Counted from the stretch's first letter, positions 35,953 to 46,022 are shown. The stretch is DNA of 64,000 bases from Clostridium sp. cel8 (GCF_014050525.1 NZ_JACGAG010000001.1:258501-322500), one strand, 5' to 3'. Numbers and translations are program-made. The notes: generated from the letters alone by a model not told the origin.

Positions 35953-38103
35953 CTAAATATATATTGTTTTCCTGCTTAAATTCCCTTCTTGATCTATTAT
36001 TTCAAAATTCAGTTTATTCAATAAACTATTTTTACTATTTTCAACATCTATATTATAATCATTTCTTATTTTTTCAATTTTAATTGTTACCTTAGAATAA
36101 TTTCCTTTTTGATAATCAAAACTTATTCCATCATCGTCATAATAAATATATTCAGCTTTATTTTCCACAAAAGCTATTACATCTAACTCTCTATTATCCA
36201 AACTATCTACATTATTAGCAGCATTTCCTATAATAAGCATACTATCTTTCCTTATAAAAATAGGTATCTCATCAAGTTTAACATCTAAATACATGTGTCC
36301 TTTTTTAACTACATTAAATTTTCTACTTTTAAAATCCGAAACCTTCCACAAAAGCATATCTTCAGGACAATATACATATCTTCCTGTAGAATTTTCCTCA
36401 TATACTGGAGCTATCATAATAGATCCACCTACTAAAAGTTGATTTTCTATTCTCCTAGACATTTTATCATCATATTCAAAACAGATAGGCATAAAATACA
36501 TATCATTATTTATAACAGACTTCATATATTCTGAATATATATAAGGTATTAATGCATACCTGAATTTTATTACATTTCTCAATATATCAGTAGTTTTATC
36601 ATCAAATGAAAATGGTTCCTGATTCCTCGTTCCCATAGAAGAATGATTTCTAAAAAGTGGTGTAAATATACTAAATTCTGTCCATCTTATAACAAGCTGT
36701 GAATTAGCATCTTCATTAAATCCACCTGTATCTGCCCCAATATATAGAAATCCACACATATTTAAAGATGGCATCATTTTTATATTTAAAAGTATATGAT
36801 CCCACCAGGAATGGTTATCCCCAGTCCATATTCCACCGTATTTATGCATTCCAATGTATGATGCTCTTGAAAAAAGCAAAAATCTCTTATTGTTGTATAC
36901 TTCTCTAAGTCCTTCAGATGCACTCTTTAACATATTATATCCATACATATTATGCACCTTATAGTGATTAACTACATTTCCATCTACATTATGATATATA
37001 GACTTATAATCTTCATCAGCATTTGATATATTTAAAAATTTGCTTTTTAAATTAAAGAAAGAATATACATCTAAATTTTTTCCTTCACATTTTTTTGCTT
37101 CATTTAAAGCTTCTTTTAATCCTCTTTTAGTATAAAATAAAGTTGGTTCATTCATATCATTCCAGAAACCTTCAATTCCAATATCCGCAAGTATTTTATA
37201 CTTAAGTCCAAACCATCTTCTTGCTTCTTTATTCAAAAAATCTGGGAAATGGCACAACCCCGGCCAAACTGCTGCAGTAAAATTTTTTCCTTCACTATCA
37301 GTGCAAAAATATCCTTTTTCAATTCCTTCCTCATAGACATTGTAACCTTTTTCTATTTTCACTCCTGCATCAATTATCGGGACAAGTCTAAATCCCTTAT
37401 TTTTCATTTTCTTTATAAAGTTCTTAAAATTCGGGAAATTATCTTTATCAATAGTAAAATCTTTAAACTTATCCATATAATCAATATCTAAATAAATTGC
37501 ATCGCAGGGAATATCATTTTTTATAAAACTATCTGCAATATTCAAAACTGTACTTTCATCTTTATAGCTCCACCTTGATTGTTGATATCCAAAAGCCCAT
37601 TTTGGTGGAACATAGCTCTCACCTATTAACTTTAAAAACTTTCTTACAATAGATCTAGCACTATCACCATTTATTATATAAATATCAAAATTTTCTTCAT
37701 CTAATGATATTCTTAGCTCATTGCTATTTGAAAATCCTACATCAAATACAACTTTTCCCGGGAAATCAACAAATACTCCAAACTTTTCCTCACCATCTAA
37801 AACTATAAAATTGTGAGCTCCATATAATGATTTCTTATTTGGAGTATGATTTGCATCATCTGTGCAAAAAGATTCGTATATTCCTCCTCTTTTATTTATT
37901 CCTCTCTGATTTTCACCAAGTCCAAATACAATTTGGGAATCGTCCATATTGTATATTAAATTAAATTTTTCTTCTTTACTTATTTTAAAAAATTCTATAT
38001 CTTCTCTTGCAATTTCACTGCCTTTTAAAACTACAGTTTCTGTATCAAAGGGCTTTCCAAAAGTATACTTAGTTATATTTTCATCTAATTTGAAAGTTTT
38101 CAT
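35953..38103 (-). CDS. GH31 alpha-glucosidase
   Basis: 716-residue cytosolic alpha-glucosidase (no signal peptide). GH31 landmarks: PPKWAFGYQQSRWSY, PCDAIYLDIDYMD, nucleophile Asp in GFWNDMNEP, and RASYIGMHKYGGIWTGDNHS. I start at ATG 38103, 8 bases after AAGGTGG, rather than four codons upstream. It begins 13 bases after malG ends. It should trim maltose and short maltodextrins, or isomaltose-type linkages; GH31 also holds alpha-xylosidases, but the malEFG and malQ context argues for glucosides. Confidence 0.9.
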   Translation of the reverse strand: MKTFKLDENITKYTFGKPFDTETVVLKGSEIAREDIEFFKISKEEKFNLIYNMDDSQIVFGLGENQRGINKRGGIYESFCTDDANHTPNKKSLYGAHNFIVLDGEEKFGVFVDFPGKVVFDVGFSNSNELRISLDEENFDIYIINGDSARSIVRKFLKLIGESYVPPKWAFGYQQSRWSYKDESTVLNIADSFIKNDIPCDAIYLDIDYMDKFKDFTIDKDNFPNFKNFIKKMKNKGFRLVPIIDAGVKIEKGYNVYEEGIEKGYFCTDSEGKNFTAAVWPGLCHFPDFLNKEARRWFGLKYKILADIGIEGFWNDMNEPTLFYTKRGLKEALNEAKKCEGKNLDVYSFFNLKSKFLNISNADEDYKSIYHNVDGNVVNHYKVHNMYGYNMLKSASEGLREVYNNKRFLLFSRASYIGMHKYGGIWTGDNHSWWDHILLNIKMMPSLNMCGFLYIGADTGGFNEDANSQLVIRWTEFSIFTPLFRNHSSMGTRNQEPFSFDDKTTDILRNVIKFRYALIPYIYSEYMKSVINNDMYFMPICFEYDDKMSRRIENQLLVGGSIMIAPVYEENSTGRYVYCPEDMLLWKVSDFKSRKFNVVKKGHMYLDVKLDEIPIFIRKDSMLIIGNAANNVDSLDNRELDVIAFVENKAEYIYYDDDGISFDYQKGNYSKVTIKIEKIRNDYNIDVENSKNSLLNKLNFEIIDQEGNLSRKTIYI

Positions 38104-38116
38104 ATTTAACACCACC

Positions 38117-38944
38117 TTATTTTATAGATCCTTGAGTTATACCTTTAACAATATGCTTTTGAGCTAAGAAGTAGAATACAATCATTGGTATTATTGATAT
38201 TACAAGTCCTGCTAAAGCCAAGTTCCATTTCTTAGCGTATTGTCCGAAGAAATAAAACATTTTAAGTGGTATTGTTTGCCATTCAGGTTTATTTATTACA
38301 AGCTGAGGCAGGAGAAAATCATTCCATATCCACATTGAATTCAAAATACTTACTGTAACTGTTATTGGTTTTAAAAGTGGAAAAACAATAAACCAAAATA
38401 TCTGAAATTTATTGCATCCATCTATGGTAGCAGCCTCTTCTAGTTCAACAGGTATACCTTTAATAAATCCATGATAGAGAATTATAGACAAACTTGAACC
38501 AAATCCAATATACATAAATATAAGCCCTCCAGGATTTAACAAGTGAAGTTTACCCATTATATGTACAAGAGGAAGCATTACAGCTTGAAATGGTACAAGC
38601 ATTGCAAGTGCAAATAAGAAAAATATAAATTTACTCATCTTTGTCTTTTGTCTTACAAGAACCCAGGCTGTTATGGATGTGAAAATTATTATAAGCACTG
38701 TACTTATAACTGTTATAGTAAGTGAATTCAAAAATGATTTAAAAAAATTCAAATCTATAAATGCCTGTACATAATTTTCTAAAGTAAATACAGCTTTTGT
38801 TGGTAGCCCAATTGTATCCATATACAATCCTTTTTGGGTTTTAAAAGAATCTGTAACTGCTATATAAATTGGAAGTAAAAATATAATAGCTATAATAGTA
38901 GAAAATACATACCAAAGTATTTTCTTAAGAGTCTTCTTCTTCAT
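38117..38944 (-). CDS. malG: ABC sugar transporter permease, MalG type
   Basis: 275-residue inner membrane permease with six helices and the EAA loop EEAATIDGCNKFQIFWFIVFP that contacts the ATPase. N-terminal KKILWYVFSTIIAIIFLLPI is typical of MalG. It overlaps the malF stop by one base. Works with MalF, the lipoprotein at 39897 and the MsmK-type ATPase at 43421. Confidence 0.9.
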   Translation of the reverse strand: MKKKTLKKILWYVFSTIIAIIFLLPIYIAVTDSFKTQKGLYMDTIGLPTKAVFTLENYVQAFIDLNFFKSFLNSLTITVISTVLIIIFTSITAWVLVRQKTKMSKFIFFLFALAMLVPFQAVMLPLVHIMGKLHLLNPGGLIFMYIGFGSSLSIILYHGFIKGIPVELEEAATIDGCNKFQIFWFIVFPLLKPITVTVSILNSMWIWNDFLLPQLVINKPEWQTIPLKMFYFFGQYAKKWNLALAGLVISIIPMIVFYFLAQKHIVKGITQGSIK

Positions 38945-39807
38945 TACATCTCTACCTCCTTCTTCTTACTAAAACTAAGCTGTGTTAAAGTTATAGCTGC
39001 AACTGTAATTAAGAATACTACTGCTTTTGCCTGAGCTATACTGAATTTATTATATACAAAAGCTGAATTATATATATTAAGTGCTAGCATTTCAGTAGAT
39101 GAATAAGGCCCCCCAGCTGTAAGTGACAAGTTCTGATCATATAACTTAAAAGAATTTGAAAGTGTTAAGAAAAAACCTACTGTAAATGCTGGAGCTACCA
39201 TTGGAATAATTACTTTTGTAAGTTTTTGAAAACTATTTGCTCCATCTATTTCAGCTGCCTCTATTAAATTTTCAGGAATACCTTCAATAGCCGCTATATA
39301 AACTACCATCATATAACCTGACATCTGCCACGACATAAGTATAACTAGTCCCCAAAATCCTGTACCTGTAGTTGACAACCATCCTTTAAGAAAATTCCAC
39401 CCCAAAGCCGTACCTATAGAATCAAAAGCCTTAGTAAAAATAAATTGCCATATAAATCCTAGTATAAGGCCACCTATCATATTAGGCATAAAAAATATAC
39501 TCCTTAAAAGAGAACTTGTCTTCATACCTCTTGTAACTAAAAGTGCAAGCCCAAATCCTATTAAATTTATTAAAACAACAGATACTATAGAAAATTTAGC
39601 TGTAAATATAAATGCTGATAGAAAATCACTATTGCCTTTAAAAATTGCTACATAATTTGATAGCCCCACAAATTTTGCATTGTTATCTATACCATTCCAA
39701 TCAGTAAAAGAATAATATATTCCAAGAATTGCCGGTATAACAACAACTAGGAAAAATGCAATTAATACAGGTACCATAAAAAAATACATAGTCTTAGATT
39801 TTTTCAT
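38944..39807 (-). CDS. malF: ABC sugar transporter permease, MalF type
   Basis: 287-residue permease with six helices and the EAA motif EAAEIDGANSFQKLTKVIIP. The short form lacks the large periplasmic loop of enteric MalF, as in Gram-positive bacteria. ATG 39807 is preceded by AGGGG. It follows malE after an 89-base gap that holds a stem-loop, and overlaps malG by one base. Confidence 0.9.
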   Translation of the reverse strand: MKKSKTMYFFMVPVLIAFFLVVVIPAILGIYYSFTDWNGIDNNAKFVGLSNYVAIFKGNSDFLSAFIFTAKFSIVSVVLINLIGFGLALLVTRGMKTSSLLRSIFFMPNMIGGLILGFIWQFIFTKAFDSIGTALGWNFLKGWLSTTGTGFWGLVILMSWQMSGYMMVVYIAAIEGIPENLIEAAEIDGANSFQKLTKVIIPMVAPAFTVGFFLTLSNSFKLYDQNLSLTAGGPYSSTEMLALNIYNSAFVYNKFSIAQAKAVVFLITVAAITLTQLSFSKKKEVEM

Positions 39808-39868
39808 ATTGCTCCTACCCCTTTCACCAATACTTTAACATGTTTAATAAGAAATTGATTATAATCTA

Positions 39869-39888
39869 AGGAGAGAATATTCTCTCCT
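39869..39888 (-). other. Intra-operon stem-loop between malE and malF
   Basis: Perfect palindrome AGGAGAGAATATTCTCTCCT 8 bases after the malE stop. Without a strong T-run it probably protects or partly terminates the malE message so that binding protein exceeds permease. Confidence 0.6.
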
Positions 39889-39896
39889 CAACATCT

Positions 39897-41234
39897 TTAT
39901 TTTCTCATTTCCTCCCATTGTGCTTGTGAATTGCTTATAACTTTGTCAAAGCTTTCTTGTCCAGCTAAATATTTTTGAATTTCTTTTCCTAAAACATCCT
40001 GGCCCCAACCACTAGGATATCCCATGAATACCCATGGTGTTGTCTTTCCTTCTTGGGCATATTTCTGTACATCTTGTCCAAGAGAGTCCTTTGGCTTCAT
40101 ATCACTATATGATTTTAGTGGTCCTATGAAAGAGAATTTGTTTACTACAATATCTTTACCTTCATCTGAAGTATATAACCAGTTTAAAAATTTCTTAGCT
40201 GCAGCCTGCTGCTCTTTTGAAGATTTACTATTAATTGCCCAGTACATAGGAACACCTACTGGAATTACATCTTCTTTTGCTCCTTGAATTGGAATTGGTA
40301 GTATACCAAGGTTACTAGCAACTTTTTCATCAACTTTTTTAACATCGTTTATTATCCAGTTTCCCTGTTGAATCATAGCAACACGCTGAATAGCAATTCC
40401 TTGTCCAACTTGAGTTGCATAATCAACTGCATTTAATTTTCCCTTTGAAGCAGCATTTGGTGAATAATTAGCTTCAAGGTCTATTATTTTTTTAAATCCA
40501 TCTTTATATTTAAAGTCAACTTTCTTAGCTTTGTATGCATTTTCAGCACTCTTAAATTCAGGTGATAGAGCTGCATTTGAAGCATGAAGTCCTGTTACCC
40601 AAGTTTCCTTAGCTGGCATTTCAAATACTGCTTCTAACTTAGGATATTTAGATTTTAATGCTCCTGATTTTATCTTAGAATCCAATGTTTTAACTGCACT
40701 TTCAAGACTTGCATAATCTTTAATAGCGTTTACATCTATTCCAGCATCTTTAAAGATTGCTTTGTTATATACAAATCCATAACCTTCAATTGACATTGGC
40801 ATTCCATATATCTTATTGTCCTCTGTAACTCCCTCAAGTAAACCATCTACACAATCTTTTACCCATGGTTCTGCTGATAAATCTGTAACTCTTGACTTCC
40901 AATCCTGAACATCTTGTGGTCCACCTATGTTAAATATTGTAGGTTCTTCACCAGATTGAACTTTTGCCCTTAGGGCAGCACCATAATCGTCTCCACCACC
41001 TACAGTTTGTATGTTAATCTTTACATTGTTGTTCTCGTTTTCATATTGCTTAGCAGCAGCTTCAAGTTCCTTTGCATTTTCAACTTTAAATTGAAACATG
41101 TCAATAGTTACCTGTTTGCCATTACCTCCAGAACTTGAACTACTTGATTCTGAATTCCCACAGCCAGCTAATGTTAATGATGACATAATCATAACAGAAG
41201 ACATGGCCATTACTGCTAGTTTTTTAATTTTCAA
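39897..41234 (-). CDS. malE: Extracellular solute-binding lipoprotein (maltodextrin type)
   Basis: 445-residue ABC receptor anchored by lipid. Signal peptide with lipobox LTLAGC, then a Ser/Gly linker (SSSSSSGG) and a family-1 binding-protein domain (VTIDMFQFKVENAKELEAAA; YGMPMSIEGYGFVYNKAIFKDAGI). TTG 41234 has AGGGGGAG upstream. Lies between the LacI regulator and malFG. The ligand is inferred from the GH31, MalQ and GlgP neighbours. Confidence 0.92.
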   Translation of the reverse strand: MKIKKLAVMAMSSVMIMSSLTLAGCGNSESSSSSSGGNGKQVTIDMFQFKVENAKELEAAAKQYENENNNVKINIQTVGGGDDYGAALRAKVQSGEEPTIFNIGGPQDVQDWKSRVTDLSAEPWVKDCVDGLLEGVTEDNKIYGMPMSIEGYGFVYNKAIFKDAGIDVNAIKDYASLESAVKTLDSKIKSGALKSKYPKLEAVFEMPAKETWVTGLHASNAALSPEFKSAENAYKAKKVDFKYKDGFKKIIDLEANYSPNAASKGKLNAVDYATQVGQGIAIQRVAMIQQGNWIINDVKKVDEKVASNLGILPIPIQGAKEDVIPVGVPMYWAINSKSSKEQQAAAKKFLNWLYTSDEGKDIVVNKFSFIGPLKSYSDMKPKDSLGQDVQKYAQEGKTTPWVFMGYPSGWGQDVLGKEIQKYLAGQESFDKVISNSQAQWEEMRK

Positions 41235-41290
41235 AACAATCTCCCCCTAATAATTTTTTTATAAAATTTTATAAAAACAGAACTAATAAA

Positions 41291-42310
41291 TTATATTAAT
41301 CTTTTACAAGAATCTCTCTTTATTAATTCTGTATTTATCACTATATGCTTATTTCCAGATTTTCCTTTAATAATATTAAATAATATATCTACGCTTTTTT
41401 CTCCCATATCTTCCACTGGCTGTCTAATTGTAGTTATAGATGGATGAAAGTATTTTGCGTATTCTATATCATCAAAACCTATTATAGAAATATCCTCTGG
41501 AATTCTAAGTCCTCTCTTTAATATTGCCTTAGATGCTCCAATTGCCATAATATCACTTGATGCAAATATAGCAGTAATATTTAAATTCTTATCTAAAAGT
41601 TTATTTGCTGCATTAAAACCGGCTTCAAAAGTATACTCACCTTTTTCTGAAAAGGCTTCATTGTATTCAATGTTGTTTTCACGAAGAGCTCTTTTATACC
41701 CCTCAAGTCTAAGCCTTCCTACACTAGTACCTTTTTCACCACTGGTTATAACTCCAATATTTTTATGTCCTAAACTACATATATAATTTACCGCATCAAA
41801 TGCTGCTTTTTCATTTTCTATAGTTACACTGGAAAAAAGTTCATTATCTATATTTTTTATACTATCTATAGATGTAAAAACTATTGGGGTATTCAAATCT
41901 TTAAGCTGCTTTTTACTCAAGTTATTAAAATATCCCCCTAAACATATAAGTCCTTTTAATCTTTTCTCCTTTATAAATTCCACAGCAGTTTCAAAATCAT
42001 TTGGATTTTTATCATTGTAATGAAGAATCATTGAATATTCTTTTTCAGCTACTCTTTCTTCTATAATTTTTATCATCTTAGAAAAAAATGGATTATGGAT
42101 TCCCTTAATTAAAACTCCTATATTATTTGATGTATTTCTCTTTAAATTTCTAGCACTGTTATTAGGCACATAATTTACTTTATTCATTACATTTAAAACT
42201 TTCTGTCTTGTTTCATCCTTTACATCAGGATGATTGTTTAATACCCTTGATACAGTACTAACTCCAACTCCTGCCATTTTCGATATATCTTTTATTGTTA
42301 AATTTGCCAT
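41291..42310 (-). CDS. LacI-family regulator of the maltodextrin operon
   Basis: 339-residue repressor. N-terminal LacI HTH (LTIKDISKMAGVGVSTVSRV, hinge NNSARNLK) and a periplasmic-binding-protein-like ligand domain (about 60-335; IGFDDIEYAKYFHPSITTIRQP). ATG 42310 follows GGTG. It is first in a run with malEFG, GH31, malQ and glgP with short gaps. Twin GTAACGTTAC sites upstream suggest autoregulation of the whole unit. Similar to MalR/CcpA-like regulators; not CcpA itself as judged by context. Confidence 0.9.
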   Translation of the reverse strand: MANLTIKDISKMAGVGVSTVSRVLNNHPDVKDETRQKVLNVMNKVNYVPNNSARNLKRNTSNNIGVLIKGIHNPFFSKMIKIIEERVAEKEYSMILHYNDKNPNDFETAVEFIKEKRLKGLICLGGYFNNLSKKQLKDLNTPIVFTSIDSIKNIDNELFSSVTIENEKAAFDAVNYICSLGHKNIGVITSGEKGTSVGRLRLEGYKRALRENNIEYNEAFSEKGEYTFEAGFNAANKLLDKNLNITAIFASSDIMAIGASKAILKRGLRIPEDISIIGFDDIEYAKYFHPSITTIRQPVEDMGEKSVDILFNIIKGKSGNKHIVINTELIKRDSCKRLI

Positions 42311-42372
42311 TTACACCATCTATCCTTAACTTAAATTTTTCATTTTAATAACTAATTGACAACTTATGTATG

Positions 42373-42416
42373 GTAACGTTACTGGTAACGTTACCGAACT
42401 TTATAGTTATATTATA
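42373..42416 (-). promoter_or_regulatory. Promoter and tandem LacI operators before the lacI-mal operon
   Basis: Two palindromes GTAACGTTAC (42373-42382) and GGTAACGTTACC (42384-42395), with centres 12 bases apart, lie just downstream of a minus-strand TATAAT (42411-42416). A repressor bound here would block initiation. Confidence 0.78.
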
Positions 42417-42446
42417 CCACATTCCTCAAATTTTGAAATATGTTTT

Positions 42447-43400
42447 TTAAAAATATTTGTTATTTTTCTCTTTCCAAAGGTAAAATATTACTATAAATAT
42501 TACTGATTCATGAAAGTTTCTTATATCAAATCCAGTATCTTTCTTAATCTTATTAAGCCTGTATATCAAAGTATTTCTATGAATATAAAGCTTTTTTGCT
42601 GTATTAGTTATATTGAGTTCACATCTAAAAAACTCCTGTATAGTAAATATCATATCTTTATCAAATTTAGATAACTTGTTTTCATATTTATACATCAATT
42701 CATCTTTTATATCGCTTTTTAAATTATTAATTATCTTTGTGAGCAATATATTTTTATAATAATATATATCACCTTTTATACAAAACTTTTTGCCAAGATC
42801 CATATTTTCTAAAGCTTCAAAGTATGATTTTCTTATATTTCTATAATCATTTATAGAATTTGATATACTAATATAGCACTTGCAATATAGATCACATATT
42901 ATAGATTCTCTAATACCCTTTGCGTGTTCCTCTACCTCGTCAAAAGAACCTATTATTACAATATCATCTTTGTATATAACACTTATCATTTCAAAATCTT
43001 CATAAAGCTTGTTTATTATATCTAGAGCTTCAATTTTATTTCCATCCACATTAACAATAAAAAGATTACACTTTTGTGATATAAATGGTATTGCATTTTT
43101 AATACTATTTATATCAACTTTCTTTCCATCTAATATATCAACTATCACTTTTTGATTACTACTTACTATGTTCTTATATTTATCTGTAATAATATATTCT
43201 AAAAGTCTTGAATTATTCTCATATTGTTTAGGTATATACAGTCTTACCTTCTTATTATTTAATGATAAATTTAAAGATACAACTTCGCAATTTTTCACAT
43301 CAAATCCTTTAAATATTTCACGTCCATTATTTTCAATTAAATTAAATTTACTTCCTGTAGTTTTAGATAATTGCTTTAAAAAATTAGTGAAACTATCCAT
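42447..43400 (-). CDS. PucR/CdaR-type HTH regulator
   Basis: 317-residue cytosolic protein whose last 65 residues form the PucR C-terminal HTH (FFRCELNITNTAKKLYIHRNTLIYRLNKI). The middle (about 110-230) resembles the GGDEF-like CdaR domain but has no catalytic motif (DILDGKKVD..., CYISISNS). The N-terminal part is unassigned. It sits between the MsmK-type ATPase and the LacI regulator, on the same strand with a 20-base gap after the ATPase gene, so it may link carbohydrate uptake to a second signal. The inducer is unknown. Confidence 0.75.
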   Translation of the reverse strand: MDSFTNFLKQLSKTTGSKFNLIENNGREIFKGFDVKNCEVVSLNLSLNNKKVRLYIPKQYENNSRLLEYIITDKYKNIVSSNQKVIVDILDGKKVDINSIKNAIPFISQKCNLFIVNVDGNKIEALDIINKLYEDFEMISVIYKDDIVIIGSFDEVEEHAKGIRESIICDLYCKCYISISNSINDYRNIRKSYFEALENMDLGKKFCIKGDIYYYKNILLTKIINNLKSDIKDELMYKYENKLSKFDKDMIFTIQEFFRCELNITNTAKKLYIHRNTLIYRLNKIKKDTGFDIRNFHESVIFIVIFYLWKEKNNKYF

Positions 43401-43420
43401 TTTATTTCTCCCAAAATAAG

Positions 43421-44530
43421 TTATGAAATTGCAAGTTTAGTATCTTTATCAAAAGCATAAATTTTAGTTGGATCAAGTGCTACATTTATACTTTCCCCTA
43501 TTTTAACATTAGATGTTCCATTTACCCTTGCTGTTATTTTAATACCATTTTTAGATAAATATATATAAGTTTCTGCACCCATAAGTTCAATTAAATCAAC
43601 ATTTAATTTTATTGTAGAATTTTTAAATTTATTAATACTTTCTTCTGTATCACTTATATTTTCAGGCCTTATCCCCAATATTATTTCTTTTCCAATATAT
43701 CCTTTTTCCTTTAAAATTTTAGACATATTCTCTTCCAAAAGTATTTCGTTTTCTCCAAATACAGCTTTAATTCTTCCATCTACATCTTCAAGTTTTGCAT
43801 TAATAAAATTCATTTGAGGACTTCCTATAAATCCAGCTACAAATACGTTTACAGGATTGTTATATATATTTTGAGGCGTATCAACCTGCTGAATAACTCC
43901 ATCTTTTATAACTACAATTCTACTACCAAGTGTCATAGCTTCTGTTTGGTCATGTGTAACATATATAAAAGTTGTTTGTAATCTTTTATGCAATTTTGAT
44001 ATTTCTGTTCTCATTTGCACTCTCAACTTGGCATCCAAATTTGACAATGGCTCATCCATCAAAAATACCATTGGATTTCTAACTATTGATCTTCCCATGG
44101 CAACTCTTTGCCTCTGACCTCCTGATAGTGCTTTTGGTTTTCTATCTAATAATTTAGTTAAATCAAGAATTTCAGCTGCTTCTCTTACTTTTCTATCTAT
44201 TTCATCTTTAGGTACTTTTTTAAGTTTAAGTGCAAAAGCCATATTATTATAAACAGTCATATGCGGATACAATGCATAATTTTGAAAAACCATCGCTATA
44301 TCTCTATTTTTAGGAGATACATCATTCACGAGTTTGTCCCCTATATAAAGTTCTCCTTTTGTTATTTCTTCAAGTCCAGCAATCATTCTAAGTACAGTAG
44401 ACTTACCACATCCTGATGGTCCTACAAATACTATAAATTCTTTATCCTTTATTTCAAGATTGAAATCCTTAACTGCTTCTACATTACCTGGATATACTTT
44501 CCATATATGTTTTAAAGATACCTTTGCCAT
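43421..44530 (-). CDS. msmK: ABC sugar importer ATPase, MsmK/UgpC/MalK type
   Basis: 369-residue ATPase. Walker [12 protein letters not shown]-loop VFQNYALYP, signature [13 protein letters not shown], Walker [18 protein letters not shown]-loop VTHDQ, then a C-terminal TOBE/regulatory domain (about 240-369). ATG 44530 after AGGAGG. Gram-positive ATPases of this type often serve several CUT1 importers. Here it is separated from malEFG by two regulators but probably energises them. Confidence 0.93.
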   Translation of the reverse strand: MAKVSLKHIWKVYPGNVEAVKDFNLEIKDKEFIVFVGPSGCGKSTVLRMIAGLEEITKGELYIGDKLVNDVSPKNRDIAMVFQNYALYPHMTVYNNMAFALKLKKVPKDEIDRKVREAAEILDLTKLLDRKPKALSGGQRQRVAMGRSIVRNPMVFLMDEPLSNLDAKLRVQMRTEISKLHKRLQTTFIYVTHDQTEAMTLGSRIVVIKDGVIQQVDTPQNIYNNPVNVFVAGFIGSPQMNFINAKLEDVDGRIKAVFGENEILLEENMSKILKEKGYIGKEIILGIRPENISDTEESINKFKNSTIKLNVDLIELMGAETYIYLSKNGIKITARVNGTSNVKIGESINVALDPTKIYAFDKDTKLAIS

Positions 44531-44671
44531 TTAAAACTCCTCCTATAAAAATATTTATATGATTATTTTAACATTACAGTTTTTAATTTTCTATTTACAG
44601 AATCTCCAAATTTTATATATTTTTTTTGTAAAAAAATACAACACATAACCTTAAACATTATTTTATAAATA

Positions 44672-44709
44672 GAAAAAGTACCTAATAAAATTTTATCAGA
44701 TACTTTTTC
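44672..44709. terminator. Terminator of the type IV pilus operon
   Basis: GAAAAAGTAccTaATAAAA pairs with TTTTATCAGATACTTTTTC with G-U pairs, five bases past the last minor-pilin stop at 44715. Confidence 0.72.
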
Positions 44710-44714
44710 CTCTA

Positions 44715-45212
44715 TTACTCATATTCCCCTTTATATATTATTTTATAATCAGAATAATCATATTCATTCTTACTTAAATCATAGGTGTATTTAATTTCCA
44801 CTTTTGAAACTATATAAGAGCTTTGAGATGCATAATTTCCTGTAGAATTCATTACAAGTGTAAATAAAATATAGTCCTCTTTATGAATATCACGAGTTAT
44901 ACTACTTACATATGTTTTATGAACTTCCATTTCATTTTCATACATGCTTGAGTCTGCATCATCTACAGAAAGCTTTTCTATACTGTCAATATTTCCATCT
45001 TCATCTACTTTTAATTTGCTGTAATTTTTCTTGTACTTATTTATCAATTCATATATTCCTGACTCTGCACTGTAATAGGCATGTATCTTATCCAATGCAT
45101 TAGAAGACAAGCTACGATTTTTTATGCTTGTATCTATCATAAATACAGCCATTGAAAACACAACCATCATAACAATAATAACAATTAAAAGAGCTACACC
45201 TTTCTTTTTCAT
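44715..45212 (-). CDS. PilX-like minor prepilin-cluster protein
   Basis: 165 residues starting MKKKGVALLIVIIVMMVVFSM. This is a pilin-like membrane helix in the position of the KG-FTLIE segment but with the A-L-L-I form seen in PilX/GspK-type minor pilins. An extracellular domain follows with helix IKNRSLSSNALDKIHAYYSAESG (shown here as IKNRSLSSNA then DKIHAYYSAESG). The YYSAESG segment is typical of PilX. GGGGA precedes ATG 45212. Last gene of the pilus operon; probably sits at the pilus tip with the other minor pilins. Confidence 0.78.
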   Translation of the reverse strand: MKKKGVALLIVIIVMMVVFSMAVFMIDTSIKNRSLSSNALDKIHAYYSAESGIYELINKYKKNYSKLKVDEDGNIDSIEKLSVDDADSSMYENEMEVHKTYVSSITRDIHKEDYILFTLVMNSTGNYASQSSYIVSKVEIKYTYDLSKNEYDYSDYKIIYKGEYE

Positions 45213-45224
45213 AAAATCCCCACT

Positions 45225-45626
45225 TTACTTATCCACATTTATAGCAGTGTCACTTGTAAAACCATAAGAAGAAACAGTAACTTGTAAGACTCCAGCTTCA
45301 TTTAAATCATTCTTTATAGTAACTTCATCTATACCGGTAGATTTTCTTCCGTATTTATCTGATAAAGTCTTAGTATTCTTATTATATATAAGTCCTAATG
45401 AATCCAAGCTCTCATAATCAAAACTATCTTTATAACTATTTTCCCGCAAACTTGCTGTAATCATAGTCATAGCTTTATTCAAATTATATTGAGTATTTAT
45501 ATTGTCTTTAAAATTAAAGGACTCCTTAACTTGGACAGAAAACATGTTGTATAAAAATATTGAAAACACAGAAAAAATAGATATAGCTATCATGAGCTCA
45601 ATTAACGTAAATCCTTTCTCTTTCAT
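45225..45626 (-). CDS. Minor type IV prepilin (PilW/GspJ-like)
   Basis: 133 residues with a class-III prepilin signal MKEKG|FTLIELMIAI (cleavage after G5, Glu at +5). A short globular domain with no Cys pair follows. It lies 12 bases before the PilX-like gene and 21 after the previous minor pilin. Assigned to the PilW/GspJ group by position and by its DINxxYNLNKAMTMI segment; this subgroup call is tentative. Confidence 0.8.
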   Translation of the reverse strand: MKEKGFTLIELMIAISIFSVFSIFLYNMFSVQVKESFNFKDNINTQYNLNKAMTMITASLRENSYKDSFDYESLDSLGLIYNKNTKTLSDKYGRKSTGIDEVTIKNDLNEAGVLQVTVSSYGFTSDTAINVDK

Positions 45627-45647
45627 AGAATCACCTAATTCCCAACT

Positions 45648-45995
45648 TTAAGATTGATCTAAAAAGTGTGTTACAAGTTTCACTTCATTTTCATCATCAT
45701 TCTCTTTTATGCGTACATTAACCGTGAATTTAAATAACTTCCCACCCTCATCTTTTGCAACTTCACTTATATAATATCCATCTTTTTTCTTATAGCTACT
45801 ACTAGTGTATTTCTCAGGATCATTTTTCATTTCCTCTACACACTTTTGAGCTTCCATCATCATGTCTTGCTTTTTAAGCTGCATATTTATATTACCGTTT
45901 GCTGCAATATTAAGCTTTATTACAATAACTGAAAATATAGCAAATATGGCTGTTGCCATCATAACTTCTATATAAGTAAAACCTCTTTTTTTCAT
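45648..45995 (-). CDS. Minor type IV prepilin (PilV/GspI-like)
   Basis: 115 residues with signal MKKRG|FTYIEVMMATAIFAI; Tyr replaces Leu at +3, as in many PilV/GspI-type minor pilins. The helix continues into MQLKKQDMMMEAQKCVEEM, and a small beta domain follows. ATG 45995 with GGAGAG upstream. Member of the minor-pilin trio at the end of the operon. Confidence 0.8.
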   Translation of the reverse strand: MKKRGFTYIEVMMATAIFAIFSVIVIKLNIAANGNINMQLKKQDMMMEAQKCVEEMKNDPEKYTSSSYKKKDGYYISEVAKDEGGKLFKFTVNVRIKENDDENEVKLVTHFLDQS

Positions 45996-46022
45996 TTTAC
46001 TCTCCTAATTTAATTAGTACAT

